NCBI RefSeq assembly: GCF_029945805.1
Contig: NZ_JAQSDH010000026.1
Coordinates: 1 to 36,051 of the forward strand
DNA length: 36,051 nt
Reading direction: 5' to 3'
Origin: Flavobacterium sp.
Lineage (GTDB): Bacteria; Bacteroidota; Bacteroidia; Flavobacteriales; Flavobacteriaceae
Numbering within the stretch: the first letter of the stretch is position 1; every line of letters begins with the position of its first letter. This document shows, piece by piece, positions 26,557 through 34,196 of this stretch. A program made the position numbers and the translations under genes. The notes under the pieces were generated by a model. That model saw nothing but the letters and a program-made list of their open reading frames with translations, was not told where the DNA came from and searched no databases.

Positions 26557-26576
26557 GAATAAATAATCAAAAAAAA

Positions 26577-27047
26577 ATGAAAAAAATTAAATTAGTTTTA
26601 GTAGCCATTGTTGCAGTCTTAACTTTTTCGTGTTCTAGTGATAGCAGTAGTAGTAATAATAATAATGATTCTACTTATATCAAATTTAAAGTGAATGGCA
26701 CGCAAGTAAATCTTATTGAACCTTCGACAATTACATCATTGATGGCTTCGATTTCAGCTTCAGAGGATTTGGGAACAGATATACGTTCCATATTTTTTAC
26801 AATTCCAGTAGATGTAACGTTGGGAGCACATGCTATTACAGATGCGTCTCCATCCGATTTAACAGCCTATTCTGTAAATTATTCATTAGGAGATACTTAT
26901 GTCACTGCGACGAGTGGAACTATGACGGTAACAAGTATCGGAGCTGAATATATGGAGGGAACATTTAGTTTTACAGGTGTTGATAACGGAACAACTTATA
27001 ACATTACTGAAGGTGCTTTTAGAGCATATAAGCCGACTAGCAATTAA
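26577..27047 (+). CDS. Small secreted lipoprotein of unknown function
   Basis: A 156-residue protein with signal MKKIKLVLVAIVAVLTFSC and lipobox TFSC (C19), then a low-complexity Ser/Asn linker (SSDSSSSNNNND) encoded by AGT/AAT triplet runs. The mature domain (about 32-156) is beta-rich: YIKFKVNGTQVNL, SIFFTIPVDVTLGAHAIT and VTSIGAEYMEGTFSFTG. The last block, with G-T-F-S-F-x-G before the end, resembles other small flavobacterial lipoproteins of unknown function. The open frame extends upstream to 26325, but the promoter at 26527 and the signal peptide select this ATG. Monocistronic, with its own terminator. Confidence 0.85.
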   Translation: MKKIKLVLVAIVAVLTFSCSSDSSSSNNNNDSTYIKFKVNGTQVNLIEPSTITSLMASISASEDLGTDIRSIFFTIPVDVTLGAHAITDASPSDLTAYSVNYSLGDTYVTATSGTMTVTSIGAEYMEGTFSFTGVDNGTTYNITEGAFRAYKPTSN

Positions 27048-27052
27048 CTAAT

Positions 27053-27126
27053 AAAAGCCTCTTCATCTAGAAAATTCTACTAAATAATGTTAAATTTTTT
27101 AATTAGAATCTGTTGAAGAGGTTTTT
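27053..27126 (+). terminator. Long-loop terminator after the small lipoprotein gene
   Basis: CCTCTTCA (27058-27065) pairs with TGAAGAGG (27114-27121), extended by A4/T4, then a T tract. An inner pair, ATTCTA (27074-27079) with TAGAAT (27104-27109), makes a second stem inside the 48-base loop. Confidence 0.65.
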
Positions 27127-27200
27127 AATATATATATGGTTGTATTTGTACGACCACAATGCTACTATAAAAGATATTTAATAAATCTTTAAATAAGATT

Positions 27201-28451
27201 CTACAACTCATAAACCATCAAGCCACTTCTGAACTTTGGTTCGATATAGGTGCTTTTTGGCGGCATAATCAAATTGTTATCTGCCAAAGCTTTAATCTCC
27301 GAGATATCCGATGGAAATAACATAAATCCAACTTCATATTCGCCTTCATCAACCAATTCTTTTATCGTTAATATAGATTGCTTTCCTGGAATGTATTCAA
27401 TGCGTTCATCATTTCTCAGATCTTCAATTCCCAATAAAGGTTGCAATACTTTATCGTATAAAATTTGAGCATCAAGATTACTCAATATAGAACTTTGAAT
27501 ATTGATATTGTTATTGACATTGCCATTGAAATTGTTTTCCTGTTTATAAAACAAGGCATAAAAATGTCCGTCAAGATACATTCCAAATTCGAACTTACTT
27601 TGGGGTTTCCACAATTCTTGCTCTTTGTCTTTAATGATAAAGTTTTCGGTAAGTTTTTCTAGAAAATTTTCCTTGCTATATCCATTTAAATCATGAATAA
27701 TACGGTTGAATTCGTAAATTTTCACATTGCTTTCGGAAATCAAAAAACTCATAAAATAGTTCAGATTTTGGTTTCCCAAATGACGGTCTTCATCATATAA
27801 TAATTCCGCAGAAGCAGATCTGTGGTGTCCGTCTGCAATATATAATTCGGGAATCTTCTCAAATTCATTTTGAAGCCACAGAATTTCTTCATCGGAATCA
27901 ATTTTCCAAAGCTGGTGTTTTTCCTTATTTGTGGTCGAATAATTGTAAATCGGCTCGCTTTTTTTCTTTTCAGCAATCCAATTGTTTAAAGTTTCATTAT
28001 CTGGATACGTAATCAAAACGGGTTCCGTATTAAATCCCGTTTGATGCAAATAATCCTTGAAATATTCTACACGATATTGCAAAGTATCTTCATGCCTTTT
28101 AATGACATTATTCTTGTAATCTTCAATTGAAGTACCGGCTACAAATCCTATGAAAGTCTGTGCTTTAGTCTTTATTTCATAGAGAAAAAAAGCAGGCTTT
28201 TCTTCTTTAATAAAAACACCTTCATTTTTGAAATCTTGGTATTTATGAATTACACCTTTAAACCGTTTGTCTAATGTGATTTTCTGTGAATGAACATAGG
28301 CCGGATTTATCACGTGCAGAAACGAATACGGATTAAAATTCAGCCACGAAGCCAATTCAGCTGGCGAATAGTCATCGTAATTTCGACAAGTAACTAGTGC
28401 TACCTTATCTGGTGTGGGACGAACTGCTTTGAAAGGAATTATTTTTGCCAT
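27201..28451 (-). CDS. DUF1015 family protein
   Basis: A 416-residue cytoplasmic protein. MAKIIPFKAVRPTPDKVALV, FLHVINPAYVH, YFKDYLHQTGFNTEPVLITY, LYIADGHHRSASAELL and GFMLFPSDISEIKALAD...MPPKSTYIEPKFRSGLMVYEL are typical of DUF1015, which is widespread but of unknown function. The DGHHR block is the most conserved. Residues 306-319 (NNFNGNVNNNINIQ) are a low-complexity insert encoded by a repeat tract. The frame is open upstream to a TTG at 28487, but those 12 codons are repeat sequence; the ATG at 28451 gives the family N-terminus. It follows hbd on the same strand. Confidence 0.92.
   Translation of the reverse strand: MAKIIPFKAVRPTPDKVALVTCRNYDDYSPAELASWLNFNPYSFLHVINPAYVHSQKITLDKRFKGVIHKYQDFKNEGVFIKEEKPAFFLYEIKTKAQTFIGFVAGTSIEDYKNNVIKRHEDTLQYRVEYFKDYLHQTGFNTEPVLITYPDNETLNNWIAEKKKSEPIYNYSTTNKEKHQLWKIDSDEEILWLQNEFEKIPELYIADGHHRSASAELLYDEDRHLGNQNLNYFMSFLISESNVKIYEFNRIIHDLNGYSKENFLEKLTENFIIKDKEQELWKPQSKFEFGMYLDGHFYALFYKQENNFNGNVNNNINIQSSILSNLDAQILYDKVLQPLLGIEDLRNDERIEYIPGKQSILTIKELVDEGEYEVGFMLFPSDISEIKALADNNLIMPPKSTYIEPKFRSGLMVYEL
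27495..27536 (-). repeat. Hexamer-type repeat tract inside the DUF1015 gene
   Basis: On the coding strand AACAATTTCAATGGCAATGT and following bases form a run of AAYNNC-like six-base units encoding NNFNGNVNNNINIQ. A related tract with the AATGACAATGAC pattern lies between hbd and the Gfo/Idh gene (29441-29516). Confidence 0.65.
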
Positions 28452-28517
28452 TTGTTCAATTGAAAATTGATAATTGACAATTGACAATCACCATAATTAT
28501 CCATTATCCATTATCCA
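28452..28517. repeat. AT-rich repeat tract and TTATCCA triplicate between hbd and DUF1015
   Basis: 28460-28489 holds two ATTGACA units in an AATTGATAATTGACAATTGA tract like the one in yggS. 28497-28517 is three perfect tandem copies of TTATCCA. Together they fill almost all of the 73-base gap before the DUF1015 ATG, leaving no room for a recognisable promoter. Confidence 0.75.
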
Positions 28518-28524
28518 TTGTTAA

Positions 28525-29412
28525 TTATGAAAATTGCTTTGCAATTTTTTCTGCTTTTTTGGATTCTGAATAGTCGTAGAAACCTTCACCCGATTTTACA
28601 CCTAGTTTTTTGGCCATAACCATATTAACTAAAAGTGGGCAAGGAGCGTATTTCGGATTTTTGAATCCATCGTACATTACGTTTAAAATAGAAAGACAAA
28701 CATCCAATCCGATGAAATCTGCTAATTGCAACGGTCCCATCGGATGCGCCATTCCTAATTTCATAACAGTATCAATTTCATAAACTCCAGCCACTCCGTT
28801 ATATAAGGTTTCAATAGCTTCGTTTATCATAGGCATCAGAATTCTATTGGCCACAAATCCTGGATAATCGTTTACTTCTGTTGGTGTTTTTCCTAATTTT
28901 GCAGATAAATCCATGATGATTTTCGTCACTTCATCAGAAGTGGAATACCCACGAATAATCTCTACCAGTTTCATAATTGGCACTGGATTCATAAAATGCA
29001 TTCCAACTACACGTTCTGGATGAACAACCTGAGCAGCTATTTGCGTTATTGAAATTGAAGAAGTATTCGTTGCCAAAATGACATTATGGTCGCAGATATC
29101 ACTTAATTGTTTAAAGATTTGCAGTTTCAAAGCAACGTTTTCTGTGGCTGCTTCTACAACCAAATCAGTTCCGACAACGCCATCTTTAATATCAGTATAG
29201 GTAATTATGTTTCCGATGGTTTTGTATTTATCGTCTTCGGTAATAGTTCCTTTAGTTACCATTCGATCAAGATTTGAAGCGATGGTCGCCATTCCTTTTT
29301 CAAGTGATTTTTCGGAAACGTCGATTAGTTTTACGGTAAAACCGCTTTGTGCAAAAGTGTGAGCAATTCCGTTGCCCATTGTTCCTGCGCCTATTACAGC
29401 TATTGTTTTCAT
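28525..29412 (-). CDS. 3-hydroxybutyryl-CoA / 3-hydroxyacyl-CoA dehydrogenase
   Basis: A 295-residue NAD-dependent dehydrogenase oxidising 3-hydroxyacyl-CoA to 3-ketoacyl-CoA. The Rossmann motif is GAGTMGNGIAHTFA at 8-21. Catalytic residues are present: S118 in ATNTSSIS, H139 in MHFMNPVPIMKLVEI, E151, and the Asn in PGFVANRI. The C-terminal dimerisation domain has GVAGVYEIDTVMKLGMAHPMGPLQLADFIGLDV. It is a single-domain protein, as in clostridial Hbd/PaaH rather than fused FadB. Expected role: fatty-acid or butyrate-type CoA metabolism in the cytoplasm. It lies downstream of a Gfo/Idh gene across a repeat tract and upstream of DUF1015. Confidence 0.93.
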   Translation of the reverse strand: MKTIAVIGAGTMGNGIAHTFAQSGFTVKLIDVSEKSLEKGMATIASNLDRMVTKGTITEDDKYKTIGNIITYTDIKDGVVGTDLVVEAATENVALKLQIFKQLSDICDHNVILATNTSSISITQIAAQVVHPERVVGMHFMNPVPIMKLVEIIRGYSTSDEVTKIIMDLSAKLGKTPTEVNDYPGFVANRILMPMINEAIETLYNGVAGVYEIDTVMKLGMAHPMGPLQLADFIGLDVCLSILNVMYDGFKNPKYAPCPLLVNMVMAKKLGVKSGEGFYDYSESKKAEKIAKQFS

Positions 29413-29440
29413 TATATTTGGTTAGTTTGTTTTAATTTCA

Positions 29441-29516
29441 AAAATCAATGTCAATTTCAATTACACTACTTAAATTATACTATTTTCATTTTGATTGTCA
29501 TTGTCATTGCTATTTT
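29441..29516. repeat. Hexamer-type repeat tract between Gfo/Idh and hbd genes
   Basis: AATCAATGTCAATTTCAATT (29444-29463) and TTTTGATTGTCATTGTCATT (29490-29509) are arms of the same six-base pattern on opposite strands, so the tract is loosely inverted. It fills most of the 108-base gap. Confidence 0.55.
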
Positions 29517-29520
29517 AGTT

Positions 29521-30489
29521 TTATTTTTCATTCATCGAATCAATAATCATGTAGGCTACTCGCAGTGCTTCTGTTCCGTCTTCTAAAGTTACAACGGGTT
29601 TAGTATTGTTAGTAATAGCATCTGCAAAAGATTCTAATTCGTCTAATATAGCATTGTTGTGATTTACTTCTGGATTGTTGAAGTAAATTTGTTTGCGTTC
29701 GCCTTCGGCATTTTGTAGAATCATATCAAAATCGCCTGGAGTTTCTGGCGCTTCTTTCATTTTTACCACTTCGCAGGTTTTGTCTAGATAATCAACAGAG
29801 ATGTAAGCATCTTTTTGGAAGAAACGTGATTTACGCATATTTTTCATCGAAATTCGGCTTGATGTAATATTAGCAACGCAACCACTTTCAAATTCGATAC
29901 GGGCATTGGCAATATCGGGCGACTGGCTCAAAACTGAAACTCCGCTTGCGTGAACATATTTCACTTTCGATTTGACAACGCTTAAAATAGCATCAATATC
30001 GTGTATCATCAAATCCAAAACTACTGGAACATCAGTACCACGCGGATTAAATTCGGCCAAACGATGCGTTTCAATAAACATTGGATTTTCTATTTGATCT
30101 TTAACCGCAATAAATGCTGGATTGAATCGTTCTACATGACCCACTTGTCCTTTAATATTGTATTCCTTCGACAAAGCGATAATTTCTTCCGCTTCTGCAA
30201 CAGTGGTAGAAATTGGTTTTTCTATAAAAACATGTTTACCAGATTTGATTGAAACTTTAGCACATTTATAATGAGAAAGCGTAGGAGTTACAATATCTAT
30301 AACATCAACCGCATGGATTAATTTGGCTATAGTATCAAATTGTTTGTATCCAAATTCAGCGGCAATTTTGGCTCCATTTTCCTGATTTTCATCGTAAAAG
30401 CCTACAAGTTCATATTTATCAGATTGTTGTAATAATCGTAAGTGTATTTTTCCGAGGTGTCCGGCACCTAAAACGCCAACTTTAAGCAT
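29521..30489 (-). CDS. Gfo/Idh/MocA family NAD(P)-dependent oxidoreductase
   Basis: A 322-residue protein. The N-terminal Rossmann domain has VGVLGAGHLGKIHLRLL and DVIDIVTPTLSHYKCA; the family signature HVFIEKPIS carries the EKP lysine. The C-terminal alpha/beta domain has GQVGHVERFNPAF, LDLMIHDIDAILS (the H-D-x-D pair near the active site) and ISMKNMRKSRFF. The substrate is probably a sugar or nucleotide sugar, but it cannot be told. The frame opens at 30507, yet the -7 box at 30505-30512 overlaps that codon, so the ATG at 30489 is preferred. Divergent from pcm. Confidence 0.9.
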   Translation of the reverse strand: MLKVGVLGAGHLGKIHLRLLQQSDKYELVGFYDENQENGAKIAAEFGYKQFDTIAKLIHAVDVIDIVTPTLSHYKCAKVSIKSGKHVFIEKPISTTVAEAEEIIALSKEYNIKGQVGHVERFNPAFIAVKDQIENPMFIETHRLAEFNPRGTDVPVVLDLMIHDIDAILSVVKSKVKYVHASGVSVLSQSPDIANARIEFESGCVANITSSRISMKNMRKSRFFQKDAYISVDYLDKTCEVVKMKEAPETPGDFDMILQNAEGERKQIYFNNPEVNHNNAILDELESFADAITNNTKPVVTLEDGTEALRVAYMIIDSMNEK

Positions 30490-30504
30490 AGAAGTAAATT
30501 TTAT

Positions 30505-30512
30505 CAAAAATA
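30505..30512 (-). promoter_or_regulatory. Probable -7 promoter element for the Gfo/Idh gene
   Basis: On the minus strand TATTTTTG fits TAnnTTTG, 15 bases ahead of the ATG at 30489. The region where a -33 TTG should be is the AT-rich repeat tract; no exact TTG is at the right distance on this strand. Confidence 0.42.
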
Positions 30513-30552
30513 GAAATTAATTGATAATTAGTAATTGATAATTGGTAATTTG
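30513..30552. repeat. AT-rich repeat tract in the Gfo/Idh-pcm divergent promoter region
   Basis: AATTGATAATTAGTAATTGATAATTGGTAATT is three imperfect copies of a ten- to eleven-base AATTGATAATT unit, of the same type as those in yggS (25838) and before DUF1015 (28460). It lies between the -7 boxes of two divergent genes and may supply their -33 sequences. Confidence 0.65.
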
Positions 30553-30587
30553 TTTTCTATTTTTACGAAAATAAATCCCACCCCAAA

Positions 30588-31229
30588 TTGAAAGATACGG
30601 CCAAACATCAAGGACTTAGGAATCAATTAGCCAAAGTGCTTGAAGAAAAAGGAATTACAGACCAAAAGGTTTTAGAAGCGATTCGTAAAATTCCACGTCA
30701 TTTGTTTTTAAATTCTAGTTTTGAAGACTTTGCTTATCAAGATAAAGCCTTTCCAATTGGTGCCGGACAAACCATTTCCCAACCTTATACTGTGGCTTTT
30801 CAAAGTCAATTATTAGAGATAAAGAAAGACGATAAGATTCTGGAAATCGGTACGGGTTCGGGGTATCAAACGGCTGTTCTGGTAACTATGGGAGCGAAAG
30901 TGTATTCTGTAGAACGTCAGAATGAATTGTTTAAAACAACTTCGGCTTTGTTACCAAAACTCAACATTCGTCCAAAACATTTATCTTTTGGTGACGGCTA
31001 CAAAGGATTACCTAATCATGCGCCATTTGATAGTATTATTGTTACTGCAGGTGCTCCCATCATTCCAAAACCATTGATGGCTCAGCTAAAAATAGGAGGA
31101 AAATTGGTTATTCCTGTTGGGGAAAAAGATCAAATTATGACCCTGCTTATTCGCAAAAACGAAACCCAATTCGAAAAACACGAGTTTGGTGATTTCAAAT
31201 TTGTCCCTTTATTGGAGAATAAGAATTAG
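30588..31229 (+). CDS. pcm: Protein-L-isoaspartate O-methyltransferase
   Basis: A 213-residue SAM-dependent enzyme that starts repair of isoaspartyl residues in aged proteins. It shows [27 protein letters not shown] (the family's substrate site), the SAM motif [14 protein letters not shown] and [23 protein letters not shown]. Length is normal. The start is TTG at 30588: no ATG or GTG is in frame nearby and [14 protein letters not shown] is the expected N-terminus. Its stop overlaps the convergent smpB stop by four bases. TATTTTTA at 30559-30566 is a near-match to a -7 box, with the TTG at 30532 or 30542 as possible partner. Confidence 0.95.
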   Translation: MKDTAKHQGLRNQLAKVLEEKGITDQKVLEAIRKIPRHLFLNSSFEDFAYQDKAFPIGAGQTISQPYTVAFQSQLLEIKKDDKILEIGTGSGYQTAVLVTMGAKVYSVERQNELFKTTSALLPKLNIRPKHLSFGDGYKGLPNHAPFDSIIVTAGAPIIPKPLMAQLKIGGKLVIPVGEKDQIMTLLIRKNETQFEKHEFGDFKFVPLLENKN

Positions 31230-31678
31230 AACTCTTTCTTAATTCGATCTAAATCTCGTTTGGTATCTTGTTCTTTCAATGATTCACGCTTGTCGTAAGT
31301 TTTCTTTCCGCGGCAAAGAGCAATATCTAATTTGGCCAACCCTTTTTCATTGGTAAACAATTTTAAAGGAATAATTGTTAATCCTTTTTGATCAAAAGCG
31401 CGTTCTAGTTTTTTTAATTCTCGTTTATTCAACAACAATTTACGTTCGCTTTTTGCTTTGTGGTTGAATTGATTTCCATACAAATATTCGTCAATTTGAG
31501 TATTAATGGCAAACAATTCACCGCTATGAAATTCACAAAAACCTTCGGTGATATTCGCTTTTCCCAAACGAATCGACTTGATTTCCGTTCCGGTTAAAAC
31601 TATGCCAGCAGTGTACGTTTCGATTATTTCATAATCAAATCGGGCGCGCTTATTTAGTATGTTTATGGTTTTCAACAT
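31226..31678 (-). CDS. smpB: SsrA-binding protein SmpB
   Basis: A 150-residue beta-barrel protein that binds tmRNA and delivers it to stalled ribosomes for trans-translation. It shows [75 protein letters not shown] and the basic C-terminal tail [10 protein letters not shown]. Length is normal. The 3' end overlaps pcm by four bases (convergent stops). A good promoter lies upstream on the minus strand (31686-31718). Confidence 0.97.
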   Translation of the reverse strand: MLKTINILNKRARFDYEIIETYTAGIVLTGTEIKSIRLGKANITEGFCEFHSGELFAINTQIDEYLYGNQFNHKAKSERKLLLNKRELKKLERAFDQKGLTIIPLKLFTNEKGLAKLDIALCRGKKTYDKRESLKEQDTKRDLDRIKKEF

Positions 31679-31685
31679 TGGATGG

Positions 31686-31718
31686 CAAATGTATATATTA
31701 TTTGGGAATAATTATCAA
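31686..31718 (-). promoter_or_regulatory. Bacteroidota-type promoter for smpB
   Basis: On the minus strand TTG (31718-31716), 22 bases, then TACATTTG (31693-31686) fits the consensus. The -7 box ends eight bases before the smpB ATG, so the leader is at most a few bases long. Confidence 0.6.
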
Positions 31719-31773
31719 TAAAATTAGTGCCTAAACAATGATTTATGTCAGTTTCTTAGACAAATCTTAACAT

Positions 31774-31781
31774 TAATTTTG
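31774..31781 (+). promoter_or_regulatory. Probable -7 promoter element for the beta-barrel gene at 31807
   Basis: TAATTTTG fits TAnnTTTG, 25 bases before the ATG. No TTG is at the expected -33 position (GTTTC is closest), so it is only partly supported. Confidence 0.45.
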
Positions 31782-31806
31782 GAGTATAATTTAAAACCAA
31801 AATAAA

Positions 31807-32445
31807 ATGAAAAAATTAGTATTAGCAGCTGGTATTTTAATAATATCATTAAATGCTCAAGCACAAGAAAAAAGTGAAGGTCTAAAAGGAGCATGGTTTG
31901 TAACCTCACAATTTGGGTACCAACAAACAAAATCGGGTGACGAGAAAGCCACAAATTTATCCATTATTCCAATAGTTGGAAATTTTATAACACCTTCTGT
32001 TGCTGTTGGAGCAGGTGTAGGTATGATGAATATCAAATCCGAAACGGGTTCGGTTACCAATGCAAGCACGAATTTAATTGTTATTGAACCGCTTGTTAGA
32101 AAATATTGGAATATAGCTGGAAATTTCTATTTCTTTGGGCAATTAGCTACACCTATTATTACTGGTAAAGAAAAAGAAGCCAATACAAAAGTTAGTCAAT
32201 TTGGTTTAGCCATGTCAGGCGGTTTTGATTTTTTTGTAACCAAAAATTTCTCAGTAGAATTCTCATATGATTTAGCAAACTTCACTACAACTACAATTAA
32301 ACCAGATAGTGGCGATAGCACAACCATTACTAATTTTTCGTTAGCACATGTAGCTACTGCAGATCCTATATATGTTGACGCTTTAGGAGGTAGCATGCCC
32401 AACTTAACTACTCCATTATCATTCGGATTCAAATTTATATTCTAA
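31807..32445 (+). CDS. Outer-membrane beta-barrel protein
   Basis: A 212-residue protein with a Sec signal (MKKLVLAAGILIISLNAQAQ, cleavage near residue 20). The mature part is a run of amphipathic strands: GAWFVTSQFGYQQT, LSIIPIVGNFITPSVAVGAGVGMM, LIVIEPLVRKYWNI, FYFFGQLATPI, FGLAMSGGFDFFVT and FSVEFSYDLANF. It ends LSFGFKFIF with the C-terminal Phe recognised by BamA. This is the OMP_b-brl type of small porin-like barrel, common and mostly uncharacterised in Bacteroidota. Probably eight strands. Monocistronic, with its own terminator at 32481. Confidence 0.9.
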   Translation: MKKLVLAAGILIISLNAQAQEKSEGLKGAWFVTSQFGYQQTKSGDEKATNLSIIPIVGNFITPSVAVGAGVGMMNIKSETGSVTNASTNLIVIEPLVRKYWNIAGNFYFFGQLATPIITGKEKEANTKVSQFGLAMSGGFDFFVTKNFSVEFSYDLANFTTTTIKPDSGDSTTITNFSLAHVATADPIYVDALGGSMPNLTTPLSFGFKFIF

Positions 32446-32480
32446 TATTCTGGTTAATTTAAGATCCAAGAACTTGGACA

Positions 32481-32519
32481 AAAAAAAGCTGCTTTTCTTT
32501 ATTGATTGGCAGTTTTTTT
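32481..32519 (+). terminator. Terminator after the beta-barrel gene
   Basis: AAAAAAGCTGC pairs with GCAGTTTTTTT (32509-32519) with one G-T pair, around a 16-base loop. A further inverted repeat, TCCAAG-AA-CTTGGA, lies just before it at 32465-32478. Confidence 0.75.
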
Positions 32520-32610
32520 ATTAAATTTAAATTTCATTTTGTTGAAAATTATAATTTTCAAAATATAATATTATATTAGTGGGGCCTAACCCATTAAAAA
32601 CAAATAAATT

Positions 32611-34119
32611 ATGTCTAGAAAAATTATTAAACTATTTATTTTATCCTTAATTGTTTTCACTTCTTGTTCTAAAGAAGATGCAATGGATACCACTTCAATC
32701 GTTATTGAAGAATCACAAAAAATACCTTTAACACCAGCACAAATTAACGCTAAAATTGATCAATCACTAAATACCAAAGACGGTTTCAGTTGGAGTGAAG
32801 CATCATCGCATTTGCTTTGGAGCGCTGTTGTGCATGGAAGTAATGTGGTAACTATTGGTTTTGGAAATTCAAAAAGTAATTTCGAAAGAGCTAAAACATC
32901 TAATAATGCTAAGATTCAAAGTGAATTATTATCCATTATTTTAAAGTATGAGGCTACTACTTTAGATAAGGTTTTAATCATGTCTGATGCTGATTTAAAT
33001 TTGCTTGATGTGATGATTAAAAACCAGGAAACTATAATTGCTTTACGACAATCAAAATACATTAGATATATAGAGCCTGCCGATTATAGTTATTTGAATG
33101 TTCGAAATGCCGAGAATCGTTCTAGCGGTTCAAGTTCAGGATGCGGTTACGAAGCTACTACTTTGGCTGCAGCAGATTATACTACGATTAGTCCAAATGC
33201 AAAAGTACCATGGACATTCTATCAACACAATATTCCGAACGCGTGGAATATCAGCACAGGAAGCGGAATTACAATTGGAATTATTGATACTGGAGTTTCT
33301 CCGAATCAATCGCTATTAGGATCAAATTTCAATAACGGACTTTCCACGGGAAGAACCATTCAGAAAAATGGCGTTTATGTAGATTCAATTTGGCCTTGGA
33401 GTACAGGAACGGATGGCGTGAATGATTTATGCGGTCACGGAACTAGTATGGCTTCTGTAGCTGCAGCACCAAGAAATAATAAAGGATTACCGGTTGGAGT
33501 GGCTTATAATGCGAATTTGGTAACTTATCGCGCGGCTTCCAATGTGGTATTAGATGGTTACCAAGAACAAGAAGCGGTGAAAAAAGCTTTTACAGCTTTA
33601 GCAAATAATTCAAATGTAAAAATCATTTCAATGTCAATGGGACATATTTTCTCTGTTGGTAAAATTGAAGATGCTATCAAATTAGCCTACGGAAAAGGTA
33701 AATTAATTTTCTGTGCTGCTGGAACTTCTACAAGCTTCACCACTTTTGTTGGTGTGATTTTCCCTGCTTGGATGCCAGAAACTGTTGCTGTAACTGGAGT
33801 TAGAGAAGGTTCCGTCTATCAGGCTTGTGATGACTGTCATACCGGAAGTAAAGTCGAATTTACAGTAGCAATGCAAAGAGCGGCATCAGGAAATACAGTG
33901 CCGGTTGATAGTTTTTATGAAAACCAAACGGATTATGTTGGCGGTTCATCTGTTGCGACTGCAACAACTGCTGGAATTGCAGCCTTAGTTTGGTCTAAAA
34001 ATCCAACTTGGACAAGAGCTCAAGTATTAACAAAAATGAGGCAATCAGCAAATTTGTATCCAAACAAAAATTCTGAATACGGATACGGAAATGTGAATGC
34101 GTTCTTGGCTGTACAATAA
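32611..34119 (+). CDS. S8 (subtilisin-type) serine protease lipoprotein
   Basis: A 502-residue protein with lipobox FTSC (C19). A pro-region spans about 45-165 and ends KYIRYIEPADY, like the last strand of subtilisin propeptides. The catalytic domain follows, with D226 (IGIIDTGVS), H276 (CGHGTSMASVAAAP) and S447 (GGSSVATATTAGIAALVW). The oxyanion-hole block that is AAGN in most subtilisins reads AAGT here (T372). CGYEATTL near 175 and CDDCHTGSK near 405 hold cysteines that may form disulfides. It should sit on the periplasmic or outer face of the envelope. There is no T9SS sorting domain. It is between its own 165-base upstream gap (no consensus promoter found) and a strong terminator. Confidence 0.92.
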   Translation: MSRKIIKLFILSLIVFTSCSKEDAMDTTSIVIEESQKIPLTPAQINAKIDQSLNTKDGFSWSEASSHLLWSAVVHGSNVVTIGFGNSKSNFERAKTSNNAKIQSELLSIILKYEATTLDKVLIMSDADLNLLDVMIKNQETIIALRQSKYIRYIEPADYSYLNVRNAENRSSGSSSGCGYEATTLAAADYTTISPNAKVPWTFYQHNIPNAWNISTGSGITIGIIDTGVSPNQSLLGSNFNNGLSTGRTIQKNGVYVDSIWPWSTGTDGVNDLCGHGTSMASVAAAPRNNKGLPVGVAYNANLVTYRAASNVVLDGYQEQEAVKKAFTALANNSNVKIISMSMGHIFSVGKIEDAIKLAYGKGKLIFCAAGTSTSFTTFVGVIFPAWMPETVAVTGVREGSVYQACDDCHTGSKVEFTVAMQRAASGNTVPVDSFYENQTDYVGGSSVATATTAGIAALVWSKNPTWTRAQVLTKMRQSANLYPNKNSEYGYGNVNAFLAVQ

Positions 34120-34140
34120 TTATAACTTTTTTAAAATTGA

Positions 34141-34169
34141 AAACCATCCCGAAAAAGGATGGTTTTTTT
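34141..34169 (+). terminator. Terminator after the S8 protease gene
   Basis: AAACCATCC (34141-34149) with GGATGGTTT (34157-34165), loop CGAAAAA, then a T tract: a perfect 9-bp stem 21 bases after the stop. Confidence 0.9.
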
Positions 34170-34196
34170 ATGCGTTTAATTTTCTAATTTTACCGA

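Noticed and set aside
26325..26576. Longer form of the small lipoprotein starting at 26325.
   Set aside because: The consensus promoter at 26527-26556 lies inside that extension, and the signal peptide begins at 26577.
26636..26672. AGT/AAT triplet run as a possible phase-variable microsatellite.
   Set aside because: Unit changes would only lengthen or shorten a Ser/Asn linker after the lipobox, without a frame change; such linkers are ordinary in lipoproteins.
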